From Takakia lepidozioides (taxonomy: Eukaryota; Streptophyta; Takakiopsida; Takakiales; Takakiaceae), in contig CM060733.1 of assembly GCA_030704615.1 (NCBI GenBank), forward strand, positions 47,430,001-47,494,000: 64,000 nt of DNA. The letters run 5' to 3'. Shown here piece by piece: positions 46,398-58,821 of the stretch. Position numbers and translations under genes: made by a program. Each line of letters opens with the position of its first letter. The stretch's first letter is position 1. The notes under the pieces were generated by a model. The model did not search any database and was not told where the DNA came from. It saw only the letters and a list, made by a program, of their open reading frames with translations.

Positions 46398-48131
46398 TCA
46401 CTTGCTGGTAGCGTCCTTGGCAATACCTTTGGCTTCCTCCGCTTTTGAGGTAACAGTGTTCTTTAGATCCTGCACAAGCCAATGGGTTGAAATTAGTATG
46501 AATTACACGTCCCACTGTTAGCTCACCAGTTGAAAATTTCAACAGTGTCAAGCTCCAAATCAAAAACCCCAGAGACAAGGCGACACACCTGGAAACCATC
46601 TTGAAGGGAACCGAACAAGCTTTTAGCATTATCACCGCTGTTGTCAGCTTTGTTTTGGACCTCGCCTACTGTCTGGTTTGCCTTATCCGCAGCGTCACCA
46701 AAAATGTTCTTGGCGCTGTCACCAACACTGCTAGCGTTGGTTTGGGCGCTGTCGACTACATTCTTCGCACCTTGCTTCGCCTCATCGACATTAACACCGG
46801 AAGCATCACTCACATCACTCACCTGTGACGATACATCCAAGAGGGGAAAATGCGTTTAGCTTAAAAGCAACAATCACAGACTCGCAAGACGACAATAGAA
46901 ATCTCAGCTTGGCTTAGTTTGTGTGACAGAGAAACATGGACGGCGAAAGGTTAGCATTGGTGCAATCTCGGTCAGTTTCGCATACATGTATAAAGCTCAG
47001 ATATTCCGAGACATGTCAACTAACAATCCGACCGCATGACAGACCTTGTCTTTTCCAAAGAGTTCCTGCACCCTTCGTGACGCCTCATTTACGTTGGCTT
47101 TTGCTGTCTCCACAGCGCTGTCGGCTGATCCCTGCAACTCCTTAACAGCTCCACTGCCCGACCTACATTTCATGTTTACGCCTCATCAGAACTCAAAAAA
47201 CAACCAGCTACTGGGGTCTGTAGTAAAGTTTACGCACGCCAAATTCGGCATCTTCATCTTGAGCAAGACGAGAGCTTGCAGAATGTGAAAGCCGAGATCG
47301 TCTCAGCAGTAATCCTGTTCAATCCAGATCCACCATGCAAGTGTTCTCAAAGCAATCTTAGAAACATCCCCATTCAAATTGGGAAACATACTGTTGGGCA
47401 ATTTTAGAAGCATCCCCAGCTGCTTCTCCAACTCGGCCAGGCCCAAAACGCTCGGGAGCATCGTTTAAATTTATACCATCGGCGTTCTTCAGCAGGTCAG
47501 CCGCCTTCTCAGATGTGCGCTTGGCTCCATCAATGCCAGGGCCCGAAGCAGCAAAAGCTTCACGGCCAGTAGAGGCTAGCACGGCACCTGCTGCCATCAA
47601 ACCTAGCATCTCTCTTCTTGCTGTGCGTTGCCCCTGCATCAATCAAAGCCTTCCACTGCTTTACTTCAAAGGAAAAAAACCACCATTCACGAAGCCTCTG
47701 GCCAGATCAAGCGAATGAAATCATTGTCAACTGATGCAAATTTCCCCTCGCATTTGTGGCCACGATAATACCTAGGTCGGCCCATTACTTGAAGAAGTAA
47801 GTGGACAATACCGATTCATGAGGTCAGCATACTTCCATTTCGAAGAAGTCTGACCACAATCCGATAACGGCCATAGTACCTTTGCAAAACATTACCATTC
47901 CCTGAGAATTAACATCGGATCAGCTCCAGAGAGGGAAGTTTCTACCTCTGAAAGCTGGCTGGCCCTGGCATTGACGATTCTCATTGCCTTCAAACATGAA
48001 GATGAGCGCACAGGGGCGAAGTGCACCGCATGGGAACCGAACGCAGCGCCGGAAGACAGCATCGACGCATCTCTAAGGGAGGGGGCCACCAACGTCGAGC
48101 CTGCAGCAGTCACAGAAGTAGAAGCCGCCAT
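46398..48131 (-). CDS. Tat-targeted, LEA-like plastid (thylakoid lumen) protein
   Basis: Five exons: 48131-47946, 47633-47392, 47162-47045, 46822-46589, 46469-46398. The sum is 852 nt, 283 residues. Residues 1-60 look like a chloroplast transit peptide (Ser/Ala/Arg-rich). Exon 2 then gives TARREMLGLMAAGAVLASTG and ends in AFAA, a twin-arginine signal with an AxA-type cleavage site, so the mature protein should reach the thylakoid lumen. The mature part is hydrophilic, Ala/Asp/Lys/Asn-rich and predicted amphipathic-helical: LNDAPERFGPGRVGEAAGDA, ADSAVETAKANVNEASRRVQ, DEAKQGAKNVVDSAQTNASS, ADKANQTVGEVQNKADNSGD, resembling group-3 LEA repeats. I know no exact family name. Stress protection or membrane association in the lumen is an inference. 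Confidence 0.85.
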
Positions 48132-48269
48132 CTTCAGTCTGGAGAAGGACAGTGCTCAAACAACAAACAACAATCTTGCAATACCACTACCCCTCAGCAA
48201 AAGATCAGAAGAAACCGGAATGAATCTGGTGATTGAGCTCGCACTAAATCGAAACAGCTTAGATAAGTG

Positions 48270-48548
48270 TTAGAGAGGGGAGCTCGCTGATTTATACTCC
48301 GGAAGCCCAAGTGCATTCCCTCCCCAGGACTGCCCATCGGGCCGCCCATATCTCGGATCTTCCAGAGAGATGAGCAACGCGTGGCGCAATGCCTTCTTGT
48401 CCGATACCTGGATAATATGCCCAGTACGTGTCTTGTACTCACACGCTGCAGCAACGTAGCCCAATCCCGCCACTAGGATCAGTGCGGAGCAACGGAAAGC
48501 CCGGCTAGCACATCTTGTAGTCTGCTTATACCCAGAATGGCATGCCAT
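48270..48548 (-). CDS. Small hypothetical membrane protein or upstream ORF
   Basis: 92-codon frame, same strand as the plastid LEA-like gene and ending about 140 bp before its ATG. It has a basic N-terminus, one hydrophobic segment (SALILVAGLGYVAAA) and a polar tail (DPRYGRPDGQSWGG). It could be a separate small gene, a leader ORF in the 5' UTR of the next gene, or chance. Unrecognised. Confidence 0.3.
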   Translation of the reverse strand: MACHSGYKQTTRCASRAFRCSALILVAGLGYVAAACEYKTRTGHIIQVSDKKALRHALLISLEDPRYGRPDGQSWGGNALGLPEYKSASSPL

Positions 48549-50326
48549 GTCTCACTTTTCTCGTCCCTCTCGGTTTCCAGAGCGTAATATGTAAGTTAAT
48601 GTGCTCTCTCTCAAATCAACATCCGTAAACACAGTGTGGGATCCTCCTCGTCCTATGGAAACTCTCTGTGTTGGCCGTGACGGTTGGAAGTCAGCTGATT
48701 TCGATCTCATTAGTGCTTGATGCACAGTTAAGAGCAGGTTTTAGTATCGGTAATGGTGCTAGTACTGTTTTAGTAAGAATTTTTCTATGGGCGGGTGCGT
48801 GGCGGTGGGGGACAGGGTGCGAGACGATCTTGCAATGGTGAGAGACCTTGCACGCGCTGAGCTATGGCTTCTCTCGCCACTTGGCCGCTCGCAGCCACGC
48901 GCCACGCATGCACACACGGATGCACCTACTCATCCGACTCCGCTCCAGCCTTCATCTCTGACATCTTACCAGCTCACCAGTAGACACTGGGGAAGTGGAT
49001 GAAGGTGAGGAGTTGACGAGTAAAGCTTTGAGCCTACAGTCAGGAGAGATCGACCCACATAGATCATAGCTTGTGAGGGATTCATAGGCAGCTGAAGCTA
49101 GGAAGAGTGAATACTATTGGATTGTTGTTTTTACATCCACTTTGAACACACTGCCAACTAGTTTTGTTCTTCTAGATAGTTCTTTTCTTTTGCTGGAATT
49201 GTGAGGTGAGACTGAGGAGGTAGCAACACATAAAGTTGCATGGAACAAGAAGAACAATACTGCAAGGATGATACTAAGTAGGGATGTTTGATATGGATCA
49301 TTTACAAATGATGGTGCAATGTAAAACTGCAAAGGATATGTGGACGAAGCTTACTACCACTACACACCAGCAACAGCACTCTACAAAACGTGTATATGTT
49401 GCAGCATCGATTCTATGAGTAACATTGAGCATATGCTCTAAGGGAAAGGCATCCTCGCGTTTGGGGGTGATGGACAACATCTAACTTATTCATAGCCAAG
49501 AATGAACTCCCCTTAAGTGTGCACCAGTGTCGGACTGGTATCACAAAACTATGATACCAGACTCGTCCAAGTATCACAAAGGTCCGTATTTCCCAAGACT
49601 GGTATGGTCCTGGTATTGGGGTAAGGGGCCGGGTAGGGTATAGGAGGGGTATCAATAACGTAAATTTGTGGCTGTATAGCAGTAGGGCATCAATACTTAC
49701 TTTTTTGAATATTGCCAAGGTAGGTATATAGAATATTTCATATCGTATTCAAGAGAATATTCAATAATCTGAAGAAAAAAATTGACCTTCACACTATTAC
49801 TGGTGTTACTATTACTATCACTATGACTATCATTATCACTATCACTATTACTACTGTGCCCATTGGAGGCTCACATCGCAGCAATACTGGTATCAACAGC
49901 AATCTCATCGATCGCAATACCAATCGGGTACATGGTATATACCGCAATATGGAGCGAGGTATGTATTGCCCCTAGCATGGTATTGCCCAGGGTATTGGCC
50001 ACCCTACCTACCAGCCGGATATGGTCTTACCTATCCGGGTTGATATCAATATTGATTCCCGGGTTGGACCTACGGTAGAAACACCTTTCATGGTGCAGGA
50101 AGTTGGATAAATATAATAAATTTTTGTGTTTTTAACCTCTAGGGTCATGTAATAGCTTAACAGAAAGCTCTTAAGATAAGACAACTTTCTTTAGTTGAAA
50201 GTTAAATGAGATTCTGGCCTTATCTGACATTAAAAGTGAGAAGTAGAGGATGTCAATGTGAATATGTGGCACACCTTGTTCCTATCATGACTCATTCATA
50301 TCTCATTAATATCTTTTCTACCTTGC
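48549..50326. other. Intergenic, degraded retroelement pieces
   Basis: Includes a short Ty1/copia gag-like frame at 49311-49419 (CKTAKDMWTKLTTTTHQQQ), an ACTATC/ATTACT microsatellite at about 49795-49856, and GGTATTG...TACC-rich repeats at 49545-50080. No intact gene. Confidence 0.5.
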
Positions 50327-50517
50327 ACTTGAGCATGTAGCCCAGTGGTTGGGTGTTTGAGCCTTGCCTGTGCATAACCTAGGTGATCATGGGTTCAATC
50401 CTTCAACATGTGCCTTCAGACCGTCCATTGGGCCCTCGATGGCCTGTGTGTTGAGCAGTAGGCGCTCAGTAAATTCACTGGACGTTAAAGAATCTTTATC
50501 TTTATCTTTATCTTACC
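50327..50517 (+). mobile_element. tRNA-derived SINE with TTTATC tail
   Basis: A box TAGCCCAGTGGTTGGG (50338-50353), B box GGGTTCAATCC (50391-50401), a tRNA-unrelated body and a terminal (TCTTTA)n tail at 50493-50515. The 38-nt spacing from A box end to B box fits an internal RNA polymerase III promoter. Target duplications were not clear. Confidence 0.75.
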
Positions 50518-52190
50518 TAAGATGGTAAGAAAAAAAAAAACCAAAAATGCCATTGGAAAGCGCTTAATGTGGCCCATCTTTTTGTAGTTGGAGCAATTTT
50601 CATTAGAGGACATCTACCTATAGCAATTTAAGGGTAAAACAAGTGGGCCATCATGGCGTACACGATATATTGCTCTTTTGGTACCTTGGACTTTAACCAC
50701 TTTAACCATTTTAAGAAATAAAGATACCATTGGAAAGCTCTTGATGAGCCCCAGCATTTTGTAGTTGGAACAATTTTCATTTGAGTTCATCTACCTAGGA
50801 TAATTTGAGTGTAAAGTAGAGTCCATCTACCCAACCTGACACGCTCCGAAAATGGGCATACATTCTTGCATCATGGGCGTGCTTTTGAGTGCCACTATGG
50901 GGCACATGCGCCATGAACGGTGCTTCTACCCTATATATCGATCCAACGTTGGTGTGTACAGTGAATATCGTGTTGGTAACAAATAAGGATGAAATGTCGC
51001 ATGGTTTTATAAAAAGACCCAAGTGGGATGATTGTTTGAAATGGGTAAAACTTCCGCAAAAGGAGAAGCAAGAGCTAGATATATTAACAAAGAGAAATTA
51101 AACTATTATAATATCACGTACGGCCTGAAGAAGGTCAGACAGGAGGAAAGATGATGGGTGAGAAAGTGTCGAGAGGCGAGATGAAGCCGCCCTAGTGACC
51201 TCTGCCTAACGCAAAATAGATAGAGCTTGAGCCTTTTGTGAAGCAACAGAAACGTTGTCTAAATAAAGGCTACAAAATAGAGACGTTTGGGCTTTCGATG
51301 CTTTTGTTTTCTGTTGTGCAGTGGATACATGTGGGGTGACGTTCCTGGTAATCTCGCTCATTTCCCTGTGCGGCTATTGAAGCAACAACTCCATGCGATG
51401 AGGCAAAGGGAAGATATTGATTTGATGTGGCCACACCCATCTTATTTCAAATCCTGCTTTGTGACATTAATAAGAGACCATAGGTTGGGAATCAACACCT
51501 CCATGAAAATCCGTCCAGGCAATTCAAGAAGCTTCAAACAGTTCACGAAATTTTTGTCCATTTTTTCGGGCAATCCAAGCAAGATTGACGTTGATGACAG
51601 GGTGAAAAAACGTGGCAACGATGACGTGGCACAAAGACACCCTATTTCTGCTCTACGCTAAGACTAGTGTCCGACCTTCATCAGTCATCACTAGAAATAG
51701 TGAATCCGAGGGAAGAGAGGAGCGTGGTCCACATTGCTGGACTAGCCAAAGTGCTGTCAGATCGCGCGCGTCCATTTAAGTTCCCGCTACAAGGACAACA
51801 AAATAGTCATTAAGTCGGCAACTGTGGACTGTCCTCATGGACTGGCTGCACTACTTAGATTTGTCAAGAATGCAGACTGTAAGGTTCAAAGAGAGCAGGA
51901 GATAGGATAGGAAAGGAAGAGAGGCCGAAAGAATTGCAGAGCTAGTGAGAGAAAGACTCGATATCGAGCTGAGGGTTACGTCCTCCGGAGCTTCGAAGCT
52001 TGTTGGTGCAACATGAGTGATAAGTGGATGGGGGGATGGAAGTTTGCATTGCAAAGAGGGGATGGGTGGCAGATCAGTTGGACCTCTGTACTTCTAGGCA
52101 CCACTTTACTAGTGATGTTTTGGATGAAGCGGGATTGTAGGAAGCTTCCCCCTGATGGAATAAGCAGCTCCATATTCAACGAATCTACAA
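50518..52190. other. Intergenic with unidentified frames
   Basis: A spliced-looking frame at about 51320-51661 (after ttgtgcag: MWGDVPGNLAHFPVRLLKQQ, ending SALR) and one at 50889-51101 are open but unrecognised. They may be captured gene pieces. Confidence 0.35.
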
Positions 52191-52199
52191 CTTAACTAA

Positions 52200-52525
52200 G
52201 ATAGACACATTAAAAGTAACTCTCAGTTTGGAGATGCTTTTAAAGGAAAAAGGAAGTCCATTGTGGGACTACTTTGTATATGTGGAAAAAAGTAAGTCCA
52301 TTTATGGGACTACTTTGTACATAGAAAAAGTAGGCTTAAAAAGGCAAGTCCTTATAGACTGCGTTTAGCCTAGCTAGAACTATATAAGAAGCTTGGGGTG
52401 AACCACAGGGTAGTTTTTTATTACACACTCTTGATTGTGGTGGTTCTAAGGTTGGGTGGTGAGCTTCTATAAACAAAGCATTGTTCACAGTCCCAGGCTT
52501 GTTTTTCAACATAATATCAGAGCTT
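52200..52525 (+). mobile_element. Ty1/copia-type LTR end with Met-tRNA primer-binding site
   Basis: The LTR ends ...TTCAACA at 52511, followed directly by TAATATCAGAGCTT (52512-52525), matching the initiator-Met tRNA primer site TGGTATCAGAGC except for two transitions. A TATA-like CTATATAAG lies at about 52379. The left end of the LTR is not resolved, no internal copia genes follow, and a second LTR was not found. Confidence 0.6.
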
Positions 52526-53079
52526 TTGGTTTGGCTTTGTGTGGTGTTCTTGTAGGAACATCGGTTTGGCCGTGTATTGCCAAGCATTAGATGGGGCCGT
52601 GAAGTTGAATGCAAGGGAGCCAGTTCAGCCAACGTGGACCCCCCGCCACCCCCCCGTCCACCCCCGCCTCCATCGCCCGCGCACCGCGCGGTAGCTGCCG
52701 CACAGCACACCCTCCGCACCTCATGTGCCTGCTGTGGGGACATGACGCATGCCCTGGCCATGCCCTCTCCCGCATCCCCATCCCGCCTCCCATCCTACCC
52801 TCATGCCTGCCATCGTCCTGCATCCAATATAGTACATGCTATCCCAAGCATACATCATGCATTCATGAAATTATCCATGATTCTAAAATTATTCTGACAG
52901 GTATTCAAATTTCAAATGGCAAAACTGAGCAAAGGACTTGACGTTCAGATGTATGCCACGTCGTCACATACAAGGCCACCCCAATCGAGGGCTTTGCTAC
53001 CCTCATCGTGCATTTCCTCGTACAGCAGTTCTCTCCATGCTTTCCAAATGCGTCCCTACGCAACGAGGGCGTTCACATT
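52526..53079. other. GC-rich unclassified block upstream of the PPR array
   Basis: C-rich run at about 52640-52680 and short frames only. It may be upstream sequence of the PPR gene or retroelement leader. Confidence 0.35.
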
Positions 53080-55062
53080 CCATGGAACGCGATGGAATGG
53101 TGTTATGGAACGCGATGATCACAGAATATGCACAGCACGGTCTGGGATGGAGGCTTTGGAGACCTATGAGCAAATGATGCGAGGGGGTGAGGCCCAACCA
53201 TATCACGTTTGTTTGCATTTGCAATGCGTGTGCGAGCCTTGCAGCCTTGGAAAAGGGCAAAAAGGTCCATGGTGATATCATCAAAGCTGGAATAGTACCA
53301 AACGTAAATCTGAACACTGCCCTAATGGACATGTATGCCAAATGTGGGAGCATTGAAGATGCAAAGGGAGTGTTCGACAACATGGCTGAACGAAATGTGG
53401 TGTCACGGAACGCGGTGATCGTAGAATATGCATAGTATGGTTGTGGAATGGAGGCTTTGGAGACCTATGAGCAAATGATAAGCGGGGGGTGAGTCCCAAC
53501 CATATCACGTTTGTTTGCATTTGCAATGCGTGTGCGAGCCTTGCAGCCTTGGAAAAAGGCAAAGAGGTCCATGGTGATATCGTCAAAGCTGGAATAGTAC
53601 CAGACGTCATTCTGAACACTGCCCGGAGCATTGAAGATGCATTGAACAGATGATGTGGGAAAGGGTGAAGCCTGACCGCATCACGTTTGTTTGTGTTTGC
53701 AAGGCATGTGCAAGCTTGGCAGCTCTCAAAAATGGCAAAGAGGTCCATGGTGACATCGTCAAAGCTGGAAGTGTACCAGATGTTATTCTGCACAGTACCC
53801 TTGTGGACATGTATGCCAAATGTGGGAGCATTGAAGATTCAAAGGGAGTGTTTGACACTACGGCTGAACGTGATGTGGTGTCGTGGAATGCAATGATTGC
53901 AAGATATGCACAGCAAGGCGCGGGACTGAGGCTTTGTAGACATATGAGCAAATGATGCAGGAAGAGGTGAAGCCCAACCACATCACGTTTTTTTGTCTTT
54001 ACAATGCATGTGCAAGGGTGGCAGCCTTGGAAAAGAGCAAAGAGGTGCATGGTGACATCGTCAGAGCTGGTATTGTACCAAATGTCACTCTAAACAATGC
54101 CCTCGTGGACATGTATGCCAAATGTGGGAGCATGGAGGATGCAAAGGGAGTGTTCAACAATATGGCCGATCAAAAGATGTGGCATCCTGGAATGCTATAA
54201 TTGCAGGATATGAAGGAATGCAACGGAAAGTTTGAAGCTGGACAGTATCACCTTTATATGTCTTCTCTCTGCATGCAGCCACCTGGCCTACTAGATGAAG
54301 AAAGACACAACTTTGATTCCATGAGTCAACATCATGATGTCTCTTGGTAAAGCACTTTGGTTGCATGGTGGACCTTCTTGGACATATGGGGCAATTGGAT
54401 GAGGCAGATGAGCTTTTAACAAAATGCCAATGAAACCAAACGCTATGGTTTGGAAGGCCTTGCTTGGTGCCTGCAGAATCCATGACAATGTGGAGATGGT
54501 TGAATGTGCAGCAACATCTATCTCAAGTGGGATGAACAGGACGCTACGACTTATGTGTTGCTATGAAACATCTATGCTGCAGTTGGCAGGTGGGACGATA
54601 GTGCAAAAGTACGAAAAATTATGAAGGTCAGAGGGGCTAGAAAGGAGTCAGGTCACTGCTGCATTGAGGTTGGCAACAGGGTGCACACCTTTGTTGTAGA
54701 TGACAAATTGCACCCCAAGATAAAGGAAATCCATACTGAGCTAAGAAGATTGTCTGGACAGATGAAGGAGGCAGGGTATGTGCCTGACACGCTTTGTATT
54801 ACATGATGTGGGGGAGGAGCAAAAGGAATTTTCTCTTTGCCACCACAATGAGAAGGTGGCCATTGGTTTTGGGCTGATCAGCACGGCCCCTAGGAGTACA
54901 CTCCTGCTCATCAAGAATCTTCGGGTGTGTGGTGACTGCGACACCTCCACCAAGTTTATTTCAAAGATTGTTGGCCGCGCAATTGTTGTACGGCATGCTA
55001 ACCGCTTTCACCACTTTGAAGATGGGGTTTGTTCTTGCCGAGATTACTGGTGAAACATTTTT
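53080..55062 (+). pseudogene. PLS-type PPR protein with E and DYW domains, decayed
   Basis: Organelle RNA C-to-U editing factors of this type bind RNA with PPR repeats and carry a DYW deaminase. Visible here: WNAMITEYAQHG, PNHITFVCICNACASLAALE, MYAKCGSIEDAKGVFDNMAE, RDVVSWNAMIARYAQQG, the E region near 54424-54790 (MVWKALLGACRIHDNVEM, GHCCIEVGNRVHTFVVDD), and the DYW domain 54796-55062 with the HxE site in [23 protein letters not shown] and the terminal CSCRDYW-stop. Frameshifts: G runs in the first two repeat units, near 53456, 53630, 53940, 54165 and 54795, so no full protein can be made. No transit peptide was identified at the start. Confidence 0.8.
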
Positions 55063-55071
55063 TTTCTGGAA

Positions 55072-55215
55072 AATTGTGGTGACTGCCACACCTCCACCAA
55101 GTTTGACATCTCAAAGATTGTTGGCCTGCAATTGTTGTACAGGATGCTAACCGCTTTCACCACTTTGAAGATGGGGTTTGTTCTTGCAGGGATTACTGGT
55201 GAAACAATTTTTTCT
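55072..55215 (+). repeat. Tandem duplicate of the DYW 3' end
   Basis: GTGGTGACTGC-ACACCTCCACCAAGTTT through GATTACTGGTGAAACA is a second copy of 54925-55062, with small indels that break the frame. Confidence 0.9.
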
Positions 55216-56181
55216 GGGAAGATGCAAGACACAACATGCAACACCAAGGCTAGGGTGTGAATGAGAAATAAGGTTCTAACATGGCTGAAGAACTGCAAGA
55301 TGGTTAAGGGCTTTGCAGGCTCATCTATCATAGTGAGGAAGTGAGCGCCCGAGAGTTATGAGTTGAGGTATATCTATCGACAAGGGACGGCGAGGGCTGA
55401 GAAGTTATGAGGTATGGAGCTGAACGATCGCTACTGGAGCAGCAACAACGGTGACAACAAAGGAAAACTTGCGGATGCAGCAATGGACAGTTACAAGGAG
55501 GGGGGTAAGCAGGCTGAGATATCCAGATGCCAAGCAACATAGCTTGGAAATGGCAATAGGGAGAAAACTTGGGAATTTTGGGGGTTGTGAATGAAGCTGT
55601 GACAGAGCCAGTTCAAACCAAATGGTTTCCGGTGTTGAGAGACTTGAGAGTGCAGAGAGAGAGAGAGATAGAGGACTCCGGCCGAAACCGGCGTAACTAA
55701 GAGTCACTTCGTCTCACGGCTATATTGCCCCATCTCGGGGATGGGCCCTATAAAGAAAGCAGGCTCAACCTACATGTATCGAGGAGACACCAGGTAACCA
55801 GGGGAGAGGGGTATCTCGGGTACTGACGGGATTGGATTCGAGTTGTCGTTTATTAGTGATAAGTCTAGTTGTAAGAGAGCGAAGAGCCGTAAGGTGGATA
55901 GCCTTGAAGCATTTGTGGATAGGGGAGATAGGGATATTAAAGTTTTTGTGTAGTGCGGTAATGTTGGCATTATGGATGTCACCTCTAGTTCCAGCAATGA
56001 TAAATGGGTATTTCTTTAGGGGGTATTACTTTTATTTTGGGTATTATTTTAGTATCCTATAATAACATAATTTTATAATATGATGAATTTTTATATGTTA
56101 ATTTAATTATATTTTATTATTTAAAACGAATATTAAACACCCTATATTATAATACAATAAAAGGTTTTTTTCCAAGACAAT
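55216..56181. other. Intergenic, no gene recognised
   Basis: A (GA)n tract near 55653 and AT-rich DNA from 56060 on. Reverse frames at 55328-55707 show only low-complexity hydrophobic sequence. Confidence 0.45.
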
Positions 56182-56445
56182 TTAATTTATTATTTTATTT
56201 AAAGCATTCGCATCATCACCATTCAAGGTGTAAACGTTCTGCACTCTATTGAAAGTCATAGTGACTGAACTAATAACTGAGTCTACATCTATCCACTTGT
56301 TGTCAGTATGATCATATTTAAACTTAAATTGTCTTCTAGATTTTGGGAAGTAATTTAATAACACCATAATTGGTGTGGTTGGTCCATTTATGAAATCAAT
56401 AGGCTGCCACGATATCCCCCACATGCTCTCTGCCTTCCTTCTCAT
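56182..56445 (-). CDS. Unidentified 87-codon AT-rich frame
   Basis: Open frame from ATG reading SWQPIDFINGPTTPIMVLLN and KYDHTDNKWIDVDSV. The composition is protein-like and the flank is very AT-rich, unlike the surroundings, so it may be a transferred fragment. No family recognised. Confidence 0.25.
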   Translation of the reverse strand: MRRKAESMWGISWQPIDFINGPTTPIMVLLNYFPKSRRQFKFKYDHTDNKWIDVDSVISSVTMTFNRVQNVYTLNGDDANALNKIIN

Positions 56446-58109
56446 TTTTTGAATCTTGCATATCCACCACCCTCATCTATACCAGCAGTTATGGATGTTG
56501 GCACACCCTTGCGACTCCCCTTAGCTCCATTCTAATTCCTCCTTTATGCCTTTTTTTCCGTACTAGATGAGGCTTTCTCTTAAGGGATGACGAATTACTT
56601 GTTAGGATGAGAAACCGCTGCCCTGGATGATGTATACTACTTTTTCATCCTGCTGCTGATGGACCTCCTCCAAATAAATGAACCTATTTATTTTTTCATC
56701 TGAACCGGATGAAAAAAACAGCTTATGATGGCCCTGGAGAATTTTTTAATTACCCTTAATTATTGTTAATTAAGGAGTGAAACCCTAACCCCTACCCTAT
56801 AATCTACTGTTTAAACCTAGCTAACGGATGACATCCGTCGGGTTTTTGAGATAAAGGGTATTGATTATTCATCCTGCGGATGAAAAATCGGGCTCTGCCC
56901 TAGGGTGTCTTTCCCGCTGTCAGCTACACTCCTAGTGCTGCTGAGCTCGCGGGCTGAGAGTTATGGTGTCTGAGCTCTGCTGCTACCCTGTCTGCTTCTT
57001 CATGCCGGACGAGCTCCTGGGGATGCGCAATGGCGGCGTCTTGTCTCTTCTCACAGGCGGGATTTTCAAACCTGGATTTGTTGTGGAATGGAGCATAGTA
57101 AGGTTCTATTTGCAAAACATGGCATTAGCCTCCTGTGAAACAATGACGGTAAGCTCTAAAGGACTCTGGTCAGTGATTAGTTACTTTATTTTGCCATATG
57201 AACAGCCACCTGCATTGTACGATTTATCTTGGCCAAGTGGGCTTGGTCTTGGGCACTCAAATTGTATGTGTGTCCATATCTGGGTGCTGTGACAGGGCAG
57301 GCCTTTCTTCCATGCCAAAACGCCTTACATGATGCATATCTTGGGGCAACTGTACATGATGTAGAATGAAGTTGCAGTCAATCTTGTCATGCCCAAAGTG
57401 ATCACTTGGTTGCATGTTTGGAGTCTGATTTACTGCAGGATGGGCCAGCAAGAGTCCTATGTGCATAGGTCCTGAATATATACAATGACAGGCTATTCTT
57501 ACATATCCAGAAGGCCGTGCACGATGCATGCTTTGGGGTGCTTACATTTGGCCAAATGTGAAGCTGCAATATGGCTTGCCATGCCCAAGAAGTGTACTTG
57601 GTGGCAGGCCCGAAGTGTAATTAATTGCAGGCTGGTCCTTCCTACTGCCGGTGTGAACACTCCCTGAATGTGTTTTAGGGCAGGATGTTCTTACATACTT
57701 TGCATAATGCTTGTCTTGGATCACCTCAAGGTACTTATGTATATATATCTTGGATCTGTAATGTGGCAAGATGCTCTTATATACCCATGATATCTTGCAT
57801 GGTGCATATCTTATGGATAACTATGGATGTTGTAATCTGAGACTGCAATCTGACTTATATTGTGCAAGAGGGTCACTTGGGTACATGACAAGAATCTGAT
57901 TATGAACATACCCCGCCCTCCCACCCTGTTTTATCATGACTGAATGGGTGGCGTCACTTGGTGTGTTATGCCAAGATTGGAAATGTTAGATGGTGCCCTG
58001 TCATGGGGCTGTTTATATCTTTAATTGACAATGACCCTAGTTGGTCTTGTCCATGTCTTGACATGACATGAATATCTTCCCTCTCCCTCTCTCTTTTTAA
58101 CTTTTTCTG

Positions 58110-58821
58110 CAGAGGGGTCAACTCTGCGGTTAAGAAAACCATGTTTTGTCGCATTATTAGACCTGCCTTGGAGTACGGATCTGCAATATGGGTTGATAAA
58201 TCTGACTTAGAGGTTGTAGTGTCCAAAGCCATGTCTGTTGCCATGAGATTGTCTGATGAAAATGAAGTTAGGCAGAAAACTTCCCTGAACTTGTTTCCAG
58301 TCAGTGACATGGGGGAGGACATCTTGGATGACCTCAAGGGTCTACCCACTCTCGGCACTAGACTTAAATTTAAACTTAGGGCAGGAAGCCTACCTTTGAA
58401 CGGCAAACAGAAGCAAAGAGGAAAGGGAGAGTGCAATTGCCCGTTGTGTGGGCAATCTGAAGACAGTACTCATTTTCTGATACACTGTCCGGGGTTCTTT
58501 TACCAAAGAGATGCTCTCTTCAAATCTATCAAGGGAATTGTGCATGTACCTCTGTTTACCAACTTTGAAAGTCTCAAGGCTGAGCCAAAAGCCCAGGCCC
58601 TCCTGAGGCCTAGTTATTGGGCAAATCACACACAACAGTTTGATGCTTGTGTGAAGGGATTTCTAGAGGATATCTGGAAAACCCAGATTAATTCTATATA
58701 TGAAGGTAAGTCTTACTACCAACGTCAGCCCCTGACAGAGGCAAGTTCTGTCCCTTTTGTTTCCGCTCAAATTGGGTGCGGGGTCAATGGCCACAAGGCT
58801 ACGACAAACAATATCTTATGA
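58110..58821 (+). pseudogene. C-terminal part of a non-LTR retrotransposon ORF2-like protein, in the inverted-repeat loop
   Basis: The frame reads MFCRIIRPALEYGSAIW, a typical block behind the palm of LINE reverse transcriptases. It continues through KGLPTLGTRLKFKLRAGSLP to the C-terminal finger CPLCGQSEDSTHFLIHCPGF (C-x2-C...H-x4-C) and about 100 further residues to a TGA. No endonuclease or RT catalytic (YxDD) region is present upstream, because the inverted-repeat arm begins there. A related deleted copy lies at 28412-28830. Confidence 0.65.

Noticed and set aside
50487-50515. Interstitial telomere repeat
   Set aside because: The unit is TCTTTA, not TTTAGGG; it is a SINE tail.
55328-55707. 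Minus-strand hydrophobic frames
   Set aside because: Low complexity, no family resemblance, no splice or start context.
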